DNA from: Polaribacter sp. Z022
Lineage (GTDB): Bacteria; Bacteroidota; Bacteroidia; Flavobacteriales; Flavobacteriaceae
Length of the DNA stretch: 64,000 bases
Assembly (NCBI RefSeq): GCF_023555495.1
Contig: NZ_JALCZO010000001.1
Coordinates: 620,001-684,000 of the forward strand
Reading direction: 5' to 3'
The notes under the pieces are model-generated. The model was given only the letters and a program-made list of their open reading frames with translations. It was not told where the DNA came from and did not search any database. Shown here one piece after another: positions 1 to 9,199 of this stretch (positions are counted from its first letter, which is position 1; every line of letters starts with the position of its first letter). The position numbers and the translations under genes were made by a program.

Positions 1-1
1 T

Positions 2-502
2 AACCAAGATTGGAAACTCTATAATTTAAAAAATGATATAGGTGAGACTACTAATTTAAGCGCTACAAATCCAACAATTTTAAGTGAATTAAAATCAGCT
101 GGAGCTTTTATTGTAAAAGATTTTGCAGAGCCTTTATGGTTCCATTCAACAAATGCTGAAAGTGCTTGGAATAATAACAATATGCCAAATTTTGAAGCTA
201 CTTTTGGGGAAGCTTTAAGTATTGATGACGAAAATATGTTTGAAAACAGTCGGTTTTCTTTTTATCCAAACCCTGTAAAAAGTAAAATTAATTTCACCAT
301 TAATAATGCAAACTCCAATATGTCTGATGTTATTCTCTATGATTTGCAAGGAAGAATAATACAAAGTATACAAAACCTTAAACAAGATAAAAACAATTCA
401 TTTACATTACAATTGTTGCCTAATATTCCTAATGGAGTTTATATGGCTAAAGTAAAGAACAGTAAGAGTGTTTTTGCTTATAGAATTGTAGTGTCTAAAT
501 AA
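2..502 (+). CDS. Sulfatase C-terminus with T9SS sorting domain (5' end outside window)
   Basis: The frame is open from base 2, so only the last 166 residues of a larger protein are present. The segment beginning DWKLYNLKNDIGETTNL is the usual C-terminal part of formylglycine-dependent arylsulfatases (WKLYNL..D..E..NL). The last 80 residues (FYPNPVKSKI ... GVYMAKV ... RIVVSK) form a type A T9SS C-terminal domain, so the enzyme should be exported and released or anchored at the cell surface. A second sulfatase follows on the same strand 83 bp downstream, which suggests both desulfate the same glycan. The catalytic domain lies left of the window, so the sulfatase subfamily cannot be read. Confidence 0.75.
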   Translation, partial: NQDWKLYNLKNDIGETTNLSATNPTILSELKSAGAFIVKDFAEPLWFHSTNAESAWNNNNMPNFEATFGEALSIDDENMFENSRFSFYPNPVKSKINFTINNANSNMSDVILYDLQGRIIQSIQNLKQDKNNSFTLQLLPNIPNGVYMAKVKNSKSVFAYRIVVSK

Positions 503-585
503 ATACATGATAAATTAGTAACATTCTTAGGTAGTATTTACCCGAGTTTAACTAAATGATTTTTATAATTTGTGATAAATAATTA

Positions 586-2262
586 ATGAAACAAAATTTT
601 TTGAGTACAATGAGATTTTTACAACTATTTTTAATGATATCTCTTATGTTTGGGTGTAAAACTAAAACAGAAGAAAAAACAGCCGTAAAGAAAAAACCAA
701 ATATTCTTTTTATAGCTATTGATGATTTACGACCAGAAATTGGGGCTTATGGTTCTGATATTGCTGTAACTCCAAATATAGATGCTTTAGCAAAAGATGG
801 TTTGCAATTTAATAGAGCATATTGCCAACAAGCAATATGTAGTCCTTCTAGAGCAAGTTTAATGACAGGTGCAAGACCAGAAACTATTAAAGTAATTGAA
901 AATTTTACATATTTCAGAGATGCAAATCCAGATATAATTACAATTCCACAACATTTTAAACAAAATGGATATGAGGCAACTCATACAGGTAAAATTTATC
1001 ATAAACCAGGTTTTGCAGATCCAGATTTATCTTGGAGTAGAAGACCTGCTTATGATAAAATGACTATAAAAAGAAGTAAAACTCCTGGTGGTTTTGCTAA
1101 CCCAGAAAATCAAGCAATGTTTAAAAAGAACAGAGCAGATATGATTGCTAAGTATGGACCAAATGCTCCTAGAAATGGATTAGGAAAAGGACCTGCTTAC
1201 GAAAATGCAGATGTACCAGATACGTTTTATGAAGATGGTTATAATGCAGAATTAGCAATTGTAACTATGAAAGATATGATTGAGAAAAACCCTGACAAGC
1301 CATTTTTCTTAGGAATGGGGATGAAAAAACCTCATTTAGATTGGTTAGCTCCTAAAAAATATTGGGATTTATACAATCCTGCAGATATTAAATTGGCAAC
1401 ACAAACTACTGCTCCAGAAGGAGGTGCAGCAATGGGTTTACATCCATCTTTTGAGCTACGTGCAAGATTTGGAATACCTAAAAAAGGACCAATAAAAGAT
1501 GATCAGGCAAGAATTTTAAAACATGCTTATTTAGCATCTGTAAGTTATATAGATGCTCAAATTGGTAAAATGATAAAAGCATTAGATGATGCTGGTTTAA
1601 GAGAAAATACAATTATTATGCTTTGGTCTGATCATGGTTGGCATTTAGGTGATATGGGTATTTGGGGTAAAGCAACCAACTATGAAATTGGTACAAGAGT
1701 TCCATTAATTGTTTGGACTCCAAACATGAAAAAAGAAGTAAGAGGTACTACTTCTGAAGCGTTGGTAGAATTGGTAGATATGTATCCTACTTTATCTGAA
1801 TTAGCAGGACTAGAAAAACCTTCTCATCTAGAAGGACAAAGTTTTGTGCCATTATTATCAAACCCTAAACAAGAATGGAAAACTGCAGTATTTAGTCAGT
1901 TTCCAAATCCTGCTTTAAGAGAATGGGCTGCAAACCCTTTATCTATTGGTATGAGAGAAACTTATTTTGGACCATTAATTAAAGAGCAAGAAGCAAAAAT
2001 TAAAAAGCAACAAGGTGCTAAATGGGATAGAGAATTATTTGAAAATAGATTAATGGGTTATGGTATGAAAACAGATAATTATAGATTAATTGTTTGGAAA
2101 GATTATACAAAACCAGAAAGTGAGCCATTATTTATTGAATTATATGATCATAAAAACGACCCAACAGAAACTAAAAATGTTGCTGATGAGAATCCTGAAG
2201 TAGTAAAACAACTTTTAGTACAATTTAATAAAGGTTGGAAAGGTAATTTGGCTAAAATTTAA
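586..2262 (+). CDS. Sulfatase lipoprotein, iduronate-2-sulfatase-like (S1_7 type likely)
   Basis: A 558-residue formylglycine-dependent sulfatase. An N-terminal signal ends in a lipobox (LMFGC, Cys24), so it is a membrane-anchored lipoprotein. The metal-binding Asp pair is in IAIDDLRP (about 46-47). The activation motif CSPSRASLMTG begins at Cys85, the residue converted to formylglycine. A second Asp/His metal site lies in WSDHGWHLGD. The ALFxNRLM/YRLIVW C-terminal half is typical of the family. The DDLRPEIGAYG and C-SPSR pattern resembles iduronate-2-sulfatase and SulfAtlas S1_7, which includes carrageenan sulfatases in marine flavobacteria (family knowledge). Only 10 bp separate it from the next gene, so they are co-transcribed. 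An alternative start is the ATG at 610. The substrate is inferred from context only. Confidence 0.88.
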   Translation: MKQNFLSTMRFLQLFLMISLMFGCKTKTEEKTAVKKKPNILFIAIDDLRPEIGAYGSDIAVTPNIDALAKDGLQFNRAYCQQAICSPSRASLMTGARPETIKVIENFTYFRDANPDIITIPQHFKQNGYEATHTGKIYHKPGFADPDLSWSRRPAYDKMTIKRSKTPGGFANPENQAMFKKNRADMIAKYGPNAPRNGLGKGPAYENADVPDTFYEDGYNAELAIVTMKDMIEKNPDKPFFLGMGMKKPHLDWLAPKKYWDLYNPADIKLATQTTAPEGGAAMGLHPSFELRARFGIPKKGPIKDDQARILKHAYLASVSYIDAQIGKMIKALDDAGLRENTIIMLWSDHGWHLGDMGIWGKATNYEIGTRVPLIVWTPNMKKEVRGTTSEALVELVDMYPTLSELAGLEKPSHLEGQSFVPLLSNPKQEWKTAVFSQFPNPALREWAANPLSIGMRETYFGPLIKEQEAKIKKQQGAKWDRELFENRLMGYGMKTDNYRLIVWKDYTKPESEPLFIELYDHKNDPTETKNVADENPEVVKQLLVQFNKGWKGNLAKI

Positions 2263-2272
2263 TTTCTTGTAA

Positions 2273-4165
2273 ATGATTTTAAATAAAAAGAGTAATTTAT
2301 TTTTTTTATTAACTCTAAGTGTTTTTGTTTTAGGTTGTGTTACACAATCAAAAACCACATCTAAATTAATTACTAAAGCAAAAACCAATGTTACTTTTTC
2401 TGAAAATTCAGATATAATTCCTCTCGAAGATAGAAACAGAAGAAAGTTTGATAATGCTGTAATTGCAGATTTAGATCAAGATGGTTTTTTAGACTTATTG
2501 CTAACAGAGCATTCTAGAAGAGTAGAATTATACTGGAATAACAACGGTGTTTTTGAGTTAGGAAAACCATTTATTTTTGGAGATACTCATGGAATTGCTG
2601 TAAGTGATTATGATTTTGATGGAAAGGTAGATGTTATTGTACAACCAGGAGGTGGAGATGGAAAAAATCCTAGAAAACCAAGATATTATCATGTAAATAA
2701 AGATAGAACTATAGAAAAAGGTGGTGAGTTTAAACATTTTGAAAAAGGACGTGGACGTGCAGCAAAATTTGTAGACATCAAAAAAGATGGAAAATTAGAC
2801 TTAGTAACGTCTGCATTTCCAACATTAAAAGCCTTAAATAAAGGAAATATTTTATATACAAACGATAATAAATCAACCTTTAAATTCAACTCTTATATTT
2901 CTAATGCAGACAGAATGGGAATGCGTACAACATTGTTAGATTTTAATAATGATGGTATTACTGATATTCTTTTTCATGGAGGAAGAAAATTGGTTTTAGT
3001 AGAAGGTTTAATAGATGGGTATAAAGAAGTAACAAAACAAGTTTTAGGAGATTTATCAAAAACAAATTTGGTAAATAGTGTTTCTCAAATAGATTTTGAT
3101 AATGATGGAGATTTCGATTTATTCTTAACACGCTCTAAACATCCTTTTGATGCAGAGAGTGATTATGATGCTGTAAATAAACGTTTTTATTTTTTTGCTA
3201 GAAGAACTAAGTTTGATTACAATAATATTAAGGTAAAAGGAGATTTAAAAATAGAAAACCTTCAAATGGCGTTTCCTAATTTTGATGTTTTTTTAGGAGC
3301 AAATAAGAAACTTTGGAAACGTAAAAATGATAAACATGGTCATCACGATTTAACAATTACCAAAGAGGAAGCTAAAGGATATCCAGAAGACACAAAAAAG
3401 AAAGCTTTATATATTGGTTATTTAGGAAATGGAATGTGGAGAATTGGAGGGCATACAAATTCGCCAACTTCTGCAGTTTTGCATAATGTTATGACTTCTC
3501 CAGAAATTATAAAATTAAAAGATTTACCTGCTAAATTATTAGAAAACAAAGAAGGTAAGTTTATAGAAGTTACCAAAAATTTTGGAATTGATATTGCAGA
3601 ACAAACTAGTAGTAGTGCAATTGGAGATTTTAATAATGATGGTTGGTCAGATATTTTTGTATTACGTTATGGAGAATCTTCAAAATCTACCAAGCAAATT
3701 TTGTATTTAAATCATGAAGGAAAAACTTTTAAACGTGATGAAAATCACGGAGTCATAACTAAAGAATTAGGTGCAACTGGTATGGGTGCAGATGCTTTTG
3801 ATTATGATAATGATGGAGATTTAGATATTATTTGTTCTAATGAAAGAGGTAAATGGCATTTATTTACAAATAACTTTACATCTTCTTCAAATAAATATGT
3901 AACAGTTAAAGTTGGAAATTCTCCTACTGGTAAAGCCACAGCAACAAGTGCTGTATTAACTATCAAATCTTGTGGTAAAATTTATAAAAGAGTTGTAGGA
4001 GAAACATCATCTTCTTTTTCTCATTCTTTTAATACCTATTTAAACGTTGGTTTAGGAACTTGTAATAAAATAGAATTTGCTGAGGTTGTTTGGACTAATG
4101 GCGAAAAAAAGAAATTAGAAATTAGTACACTAAACAAGATTTACACAGTTGGTAAATTTAATTAA
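2273..4165 (+). CDS. FG-GAP/VCBS repeat lipoprotein with UnbV/ASPIC C-terminus
   Basis: A 630-residue lipoprotein (lipobox VLGC, Cys22). At least seven calcium-loop repeats of the DxDxDGxxD type are readable (DLDQDGFLD, DYDFDGKVD, DIKKDGKLD, DFNNDGITD, DFDNDGDFD, DFNNDGWSD, DYDNDGDLD). They fall in two clusters at about 65-280 and 450-530, and should build a beta-propeller. A non-repeat insert of about 150 residues sits between the clusters, followed by a UnbV/ASPIC-like domain (about 540-625). Such proteins are common beside sulfatases in marine PULs, but their role (glycan binding or scaffold) is not settled. It follows the sulfatase by 10 bp and ends before a terminator at 4196. Confidence 0.8.
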   Translation: MILNKKSNLFFLLTLSVFVLGCVTQSKTTSKLITKAKTNVTFSENSDIIPLEDRNRRKFDNAVIADLDQDGFLDLLLTEHSRRVELYWNNNGVFELGKPFIFGDTHGIAVSDYDFDGKVDVIVQPGGGDGKNPRKPRYYHVNKDRTIEKGGEFKHFEKGRGRAAKFVDIKKDGKLDLVTSAFPTLKALNKGNILYTNDNKSTFKFNSYISNADRMGMRTTLLDFNNDGITDILFHGGRKLVLVEGLIDGYKEVTKQVLGDLSKTNLVNSVSQIDFDNDGDFDLFLTRSKHPFDAESDYDAVNKRFYFFARRTKFDYNNIKVKGDLKIENLQMAFPNFDVFLGANKKLWKRKNDKHGHHDLTITKEEAKGYPEDTKKKALYIGYLGNGMWRIGGHTNSPTSAVLHNVMTSPEIIKLKDLPAKLLENKEGKFIEVTKNFGIDIAEQTSSSAIGDFNNDGWSDIFVLRYGESSKSTKQILYLNHEGKTFKRDENHGVITKELGATGMGADAFDYDNDGDLDIICSNERGKWHLFTNNFTSSSNKYVTVKVGNSPTGKATATSAVLTIKSCGKIYKRVVGETSSSFSHSFNTYLNVGLGTCNKIEFAEVVWTNGEKKKLEISTLNKIYTVGKFN

Positions 4166-4195
4166 TGCTATTAAATTTAATCCTTTATAATATTT

Positions 4196-4226
4196 AAAAA
4201 TGCTTCATATTTATGAAGCATTTTTT
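4196..4226 (+). terminator. Rho-independent terminator
   Basis: The stem TGCTTCATA/TATGAAGCA has a 2-nt loop and a T-run after it. It lies 30 bp after the FG-GAP gene and closes the sulfatase operon. Confidence 0.8.
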
Positions 4227-4333
4227 ATATAAATTTAAATTGTTTAAAAGATAAAATAGTGTTGTTAAAAGATAAGTTTCACAATTATTAAAAATAGAAC
4301 TTGTTGTTATTTTATCGCAAACTACAAATAAAA

Positions 4334-4355
4334 TTTACATACTGTAAAAATGTAA
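4334..4355. promoter_or_regulatory. Inverted repeats in the leader of the DUF4380-like gene
   Basis: Two nested perfect inverted repeats lie about 50-70 bp before the gene at 4405: TTTACA-TAC-TGTAAA (4334-4348) and TTACAT-N9-ATGTAA (4335-4355). The core ATACTGT recurs before other genes of this PUL (near 5927, 13258 and 13377). It is a candidate operator; no protein partner can be named. Confidence 0.4.
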
Positions 4356-4404
4356 TTCCTCTAAACATTGGGGTTGCAAAAAGTAACCAATAAATATAAA
4401 AACT

Positions 4405-5859
4405 ATGAAAAAAATAACACCTTATTTATTTTTTCTGATAACATTAGGTATTTGTTCTCAAGAAAAAGAATTAATTTCTATTCAGAAAAATTATAATGAT
4501 TGGGGTTGGAACGATGTTTTTGTTGCAAAAAATAAATATATAAGTTTAGCAGTTGTACCTGAAGCAGCAGGTAGAATTTTAGAATATAATTTAGGTGATG
4601 TACCATCATTATGGATAAACCCAAAATTAATGGGGAAATCTTTTGGTACGTCAGATGAAGTAAAAATGAATGAATGGAGAAATTTTGGTGGGTATAGATT
4701 AGTGCCATTACCAATAGAAAATTCATCTGTAAATAGAAACAATCCGTCTAAAAAAAGTAATCGTTGGCCACCACCTGTTGTTATTGGTGATGCTCCTTAT
4801 AAAGTTTCAATAGGAAAAAATAAAGATGGTAAAAAAACAATTGAGGTTCAATCTGGCGTGCAAGAGTTACCTGTTCCAACATATTTTGGAAAAGAAAAAC
4901 GTTTTGTATATCCTAATGAAATTGATGAGAAAATTCAATATTCTAGAAGCTTATACATAGAACCAAATTCTAGTATGGTTTTTATTGACCATAAATTAAA
5001 AAATGTTGGAAACAAAGTCATAAAAAAAGGTTTAATGATTTCGAGTCAACATGTTTCTTGGAGTGATTCAAAATTGCAAGATGGTCATAACTTTAGTGCT
5101 TTTATCCCTTTTTCTAAAGATTTAAAATTACCAAATGGAGAACAACTAGAAATTTCTGCAACTCCAGAACAAAGATGGAGATATATAAATAGAAATCGTT
5201 TTAAGTTAGATAAAAACAACCCAGAACATATTAAGAAATATTTTAATAGAGGAAATAACTGGAAAGGAGAAGTTGCACCAGGAATTTATGAAGTAGAATA
5301 CGATTATAATGCAATGGCAGGTTTACACATAATATCTTCTAAATCTTGGATAGGTTATGTAAATAAAATTACAAATACTGCTTTTGTAAAAATAATGGAA
5401 CCTTATAACCCTAAATTAGAATATGATCATGGATTAAATATGGCTATTTTTTGTAGTGGTTTAGAAACAGGATATATAGAAACAGAAGTAAAAACACCTT
5501 TATATACAATACAACCCAGAGAAAGTTTTAACTATAAAGAAATTCATGGAGCTGCAAAAATTGAAAGCTCACCTATATTAGATGTAAATCATACAGGTGT
5601 TATTACAAAAAAGTTATTTTATAAAAACAATAAGATTAATGGGTCTTATGGTGTTTTTTATGAAGGAACAGCAATTTTAAGTTTAAAAAATAAAAAAGGA
5701 AAAGTTATAAAAGAAATATCTTTAGAAAATGTAAATCCTTTAAAAGTGTTAAAGTTAGAAACAAAAATTAACCTTTCTAAAAAAGTAAAATCAATAGATT
5801 TATTAGTAAGAGATTCTAAATCAGTAGATCATGTTTTAGATTCCTTGCAAACTAAATAA
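4405..5859 (+). CDS. Secreted DUF4380-like protein (aldose-epimerase-like beta-sandwich)
   Basis: A 484-residue protein with a short signal peptide (MKKITPYLFFLITLGICSQ). The first third carries the pattern I associate with DUF4380: a core strand ending PEAAGRILEYNLG, then LWINPKL, then WRNFGGYRLVPLP and a Trp/Pro-rich loop (NRWPPP). This resembles the galactose-mutarotase-like fold. The C-terminal 90 residues look like a separate beta domain. It lies between the sulfatase operon and SusC, with its own terminator upstream and inverted repeats in its leader. A carbohydrate-active or carbohydrate-binding role is plausible, but no catalytic residues can be assigned. The family call is from memory of the motif, not from a search. 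Confidence 0.55.
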   Translation: MKKITPYLFFLITLGICSQEKELISIQKNYNDWGWNDVFVAKNKYISLAVVPEAAGRILEYNLGDVPSLWINPKLMGKSFGTSDEVKMNEWRNFGGYRLVPLPIENSSVNRNNPSKKSNRWPPPVVIGDAPYKVSIGKNKDGKKTIEVQSGVQELPVPTYFGKEKRFVYPNEIDEKIQYSRSLYIEPNSSMVFIDHKLKNVGNKVIKKGLMISSQHVSWSDSKLQDGHNFSAFIPFSKDLKLPNGEQLEISATPEQRWRYINRNRFKLDKNNPEHIKKYFNRGNNWKGEVAPGIYEVEYDYNAMAGLHIISSKSWIGYVNKITNTAFVKIMEPYNPKLEYDHGLNMAIFCSGLETGYIETEVKTPLYTIQPRESFNYKEIHGAAKIESSPILDVNHTGVITKKLFYKNNKINGSYGVFYEGTAILSLKNKKGKVIKEISLENVNPLKVLKLETKINLSKKVKSIDLLVRDSKSVDHVLDSLQTK

Positions 5860-6103
5860 ATTAAAATTTTAACACAAAATCAAATTTTACCTTTTTAACA
5901 TCAAAATAACATATAATGAGGATAAAATACAGTAATAAAGAGATAAATCATAGATATACCTCACTACTATTAAATTGTTCCTTTGTAGATGTAGTTTTAT
6001 GTTCAAAAAAAATTATAATAAATAATTTAATAAAAATAGATGTTTATTAAGAGTTTATATGTTCAACCAACTTCAAAAAAGTTTAAAAATTAAAATTAAA
6101 TAA

Positions 6104-9100
6104 ATGAAAATTTTAAATTTATTATTGAAAAAAGCCAAGGTAGGTAGTTTTTTACTTTTACTCTTTGCGCTGTTATGTCAATTTAATTCCAATGCCCAGT
6201 CTATAACTGTGTCTGGAACAGTTACAAGTTCTGAAGACAACTCGCCAATTCCAGGTGTAAGTGTTGTTGTTAAAGGAACAAAAAAAGGTGTTTCTACCGA
6301 TTTTGATGGAGTCTACACTATTAATACTAAAAAAGGAGATGTATTAGAGTTTAGTTACATAGGTATGATTTCAAAATCATTAATGGTAAAAAACGCTAAA
6401 ATGAATGTAGTACTAGATCCTTCTGTTGAAGCATTAGAAGAGATTGTTGTAATTGGTTATGGTACCGTTAAAAAGAAAGAATTAACAGGTGCAGTAGCAA
6501 GAGTTGATGCAGAATCGTTAGAAAAAATAGTTACTTCAGATTTAGGATCTGCTTTACAAGGGCAAGTTTCTGGTGTAAATATTGTTTCTTCTTCTACTCC
6601 TGGTGGTGCTCCAGAAATTTTAATTAGAGGTATTACCTCTTTATCTGGAGATAATACACCTTTATATGTTGTAGATGGTATTATTCAAGATGGAGATCCA
6701 AGAATTCCACCTAGTGAAATTGAAAGTATTAATATCTTAAAAGATGCTGCTTCTGCTGCAATTTATGGTGCACGTGGGGCAACAGGTGTAATTTTAATTA
6801 CAACTAAAAAAGGAGAAGTTGGTACTTTAAAAGTTAGAATTAATGGTAGTTCTGCTATTCAGGTTAGAAATGCAGCAGTACCTTTAATGAATTCTACAGA
6901 GCAATTATTTAGAGAAATTGTAACGTTAAGAAATACTACAAATACTTTAGATGAAGATTTTAATTCACCATCTTTACGTAACCCGTATTTACTACAAAAC
7001 AATACAGATTTAAATGACATAATTTTTAATGATTATGCTCAAACACATAACTACAATACAAGCATTTCTGGAGGTACAGAAGATATAGCTTATAATGTAA
7101 CAATGGGTATGTTTAAACAAGAAGGTCTTCAATTAAATTCTGCTTATGAAAGATTTAATATTAGATCTAACACTACCTATAAAAAAGGGAAATTTAGAGC
7201 AAGAACAAGTGTTGGTTTATCATTAGATAGAAGAGATATTCCAAGAAATAATTTATTGTCGCAAGCTATTGTATACAGTCCATTACAAAATGGTTTAATT
7301 ATAGATGATACAGAGACTATTGCAGACGATGGTAACCAAGCAAATAGATTAACTTGGGTTGTAGAAAGCTTAAAAACTAAAGAATATTTAAAAACTTTAA
7401 GAGGAAATGCTTCTCTTAACTTAAATTACGATGTAAATAAAAACATTAGTTTAAGTGCAAACTCAGGTATTACTTATACAACTGCAAGAGGTAAAATAGA
7501 TGTTCCTTATCAAGAAGTAATTAACTCAAGAACAGGTCGTCCACTAACTCAACCTACAAATAGTTACATAGAAGACAGAAGTAATGAGAGAGTAAATATT
7601 TATGGAGAATTTGGTGCTAACTTTAAAAAAGAAATAGAAGACCATTCTTTAAATCTTGGTTTATTTGTTACTGCAGAAAAAACTACTTTCGAGCAATTTA
7701 GAGCAAGAAGAACTGAAAACACAAATGCAGATTTAAATGTTTTAGACAGTGCAACAGGAGAACAATTAGTGTATTCAGGTACAGATTATACAACAACAAG
7801 ATTAAGTCAAATTGGTCGTTTACAATATAGTTATAAAGGTAAATACAATTTAAGTACAAGTATTCGTGCAGACCAAACATCTATTTTTGATGAATCTTTA
7901 AACTTAGGAGTTTTTCCATCAATTGCTTTTGCTTGGAACATTTCTGATGAGAACTTTTGGAAACCTTTAAAAGGTACTGTTAATAGTTTTAAATTAAGAC
8001 TATCTAGAGGTACAGTGGGTAATGATAGAATTACACCTTATTCTTTCTTAGGAACTATTAATTCTAATATTAATTATGTTGGTAACACAGGTAGTGAAGT
8101 TCTTTTAAATGGTGCTATACAAACTGCATTTGTTAACCCAGAAATTAAATGGGAAACAAGTAAGCAAGTTAACTTAGGTATAGATGCTGCTTTTTTCAAG
8201 AATAAATTTACTTTAAGTGCAGAGTATTATAGAACAGACAAAGAAGATATGTTATTCCCTATTTTCTTACCAACTTCTGCAGGTGGAGGTAACAATGCAA
8301 GAATTTTTGCTAACGTAGGTAATATGACTAATGATGGTATAGAGTTAGCTGCAAGATTTAGACATAGAGTTGGTAAATTATGGTTTCAAATGTCAGGTAC
8401 TTTTTCTACCAACCAAAACAAGATTACTAAAATTAACGGAGATACAGAGTTTTTCTTTACAAACGATATTGGTTTAGTAGGTAGAGCGCAAACACAATCT
8501 AGAGTTACAGGTCATCAATTAGGTAGAGAAGCAGGTGCTTTCTTTTTATGGAGAACAAATGGTATAGCAAATACAGAAGCTAAATTAGCAGAATATCAAA
8601 AAATTGATAGTAATGCTAAAATGGGAGATGTAATGTTTATAGACCAAAATGGAGATAATGAACTAGATGATGAAGATAGAGTTTATAGTGGTAGTGGTTT
8701 ACCTAAATTTGAAATAGGATATAACTTTACTTCTAGATATAAAAACTGGGATTTCTCAATGAACTGGTATGCAGCTCTTGGTCATGAAATTATGAATGGA
8801 TTTAATGCTTGGTCTTATGGTTTTGGAAGACATAAAGATTTAATTCACCAATGGTCAGAAGCTAACCCAGAAACAAATATTCCAGCTTATAGAGATGATA
8901 TTAGAAATCATCGTAACTTTATAGGTTATAGTGATTTATGGTTAGAAGATGGATCTTATTTAAGATTAAGACAAGTAACTTTAGGTTACAATTTATCTAA
9001 AAAAGTAACAAAAAAATTAGGAATAGATAGATTAAGATTTTACGTAAGTAGTCAAAACCCATTAACAATTACAAACTATTCTGGTTATAACCCAGAGGTA

Positions 9101-9187
9101 GGAGGAAATGTAGCCTCAAGAGGTTTAGATAAAGGAACTGGACCAGTTTCTGTACAATATTTAGCTGGAATCAATTTCAATTTTTAA
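6104..9187 (+). CDS. SusC/RagA family TonB-dependent outer-membrane transporter (PUL 1)
   Basis: A 1027-residue transporter that imports glycan oligosaccharides across the outer membrane with its SusD partner, energised by TonB. A signal peptide ends near residue 32 (SNAQ). A CarboxypepD-reg-like domain with GTVTSSEDNSPIPGV and TDFDGVY spans about 35-110. The EEIVVIGYGTVKKKELTGAV segment leads into the plug (about 115-235, with DAASAAIYGARGATGVILITTKKG). The rest is the 22-strand barrel, ending in an aromatic residue (INFNF). The length is normal for SusC. The SusD gene follows after 12 bp. The 244-bp leader contains ATACAGTA near 5927. Ligand specificity cannot be read; context suggests a sulfated galactan. 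Confidence 0.95.
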   Translation: MKILNLLLKKAKVGSFLLLLFALLCQFNSNAQSITVSGTVTSSEDNSPIPGVSVVVKGTKKGVSTDFDGVYTINTKKGDVLEFSYIGMISKSLMVKNAKMNVVLDPSVEALEEIVVIGYGTVKKKELTGAVARVDAESLEKIVTSDLGSALQGQVSGVNIVSSSTPGGAPEILIRGITSLSGDNTPLYVVDGIIQDGDPRIPPSEIESINILKDAASAAIYGARGATGVILITTKKGEVGTLKVRINGSSAIQVRNAAVPLMNSTEQLFREIVTLRNTTNTLDEDFNSPSLRNPYLLQNNTDLNDIIFNDYAQTHNYNTSISGGTEDIAYNVTMGMFKQEGLQLNSAYERFNIRSNTTYKKGKFRARTSVGLSLDRRDIPRNNLLSQAIVYSPLQNGLIIDDTETIADDGNQANRLTWVVESLKTKEYLKTLRGNASLNLNYDVNKNISLSANSGITYTTARGKIDVPYQEVINSRTGRPLTQPTNSYIEDRSNERVNIYGEFGANFKKEIEDHSLNLGLFVTAEKTTFEQFRARRTENTNADLNVLDSATGEQLVYSGTDYTTTRLSQIGRLQYSYKGKYNLSTSIRADQTSIFDESLNLGVFPSIAFAWNISDENFWKPLKGTVNSFKLRLSRGTVGNDRITPYSFLGTINSNINYVGNTGSEVLLNGAIQTAFVNPEIKWETSKQVNLGIDAAFFKNKFTLSAEYYRTDKEDMLFPIFLPTSAGGGNNARIFANVGNMTNDGIELAARFRHRVGKLWFQMSGTFSTNQNKITKINGDTEFFFTNDIGLVGRAQTQSRVTGHQLGREAGAFFLWRTNGIANTEAKLAEYQKIDSNAKMGDVMFIDQNGDNELDDEDRVYSGSGLPKFEIGYNFTSRYKNWDFSMNWYAALGHEIMNGFNAWSYGFGRHKDLIHQWSEANPETNIPAYRDDIRNHRNFIGYSDLWLEDGSYLRLRQVTLGYNLSKKVTKKLGIDRLRFYVSSQNPLTITNYSGYNPEVGGNVASRGLDKGTGPVSVQYLAGINFNF

Positions 9188-9199
9188 TACCAAACAATT

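Noticed and set aside
4360..4404. TTGG...CCAA near the DUF4380-like gene as a fifth copy of the 13-bp operator
   Set aside because: Half-sites are separated by about 17 bp, there are no tandem units, and there is no -7 box in the required register.
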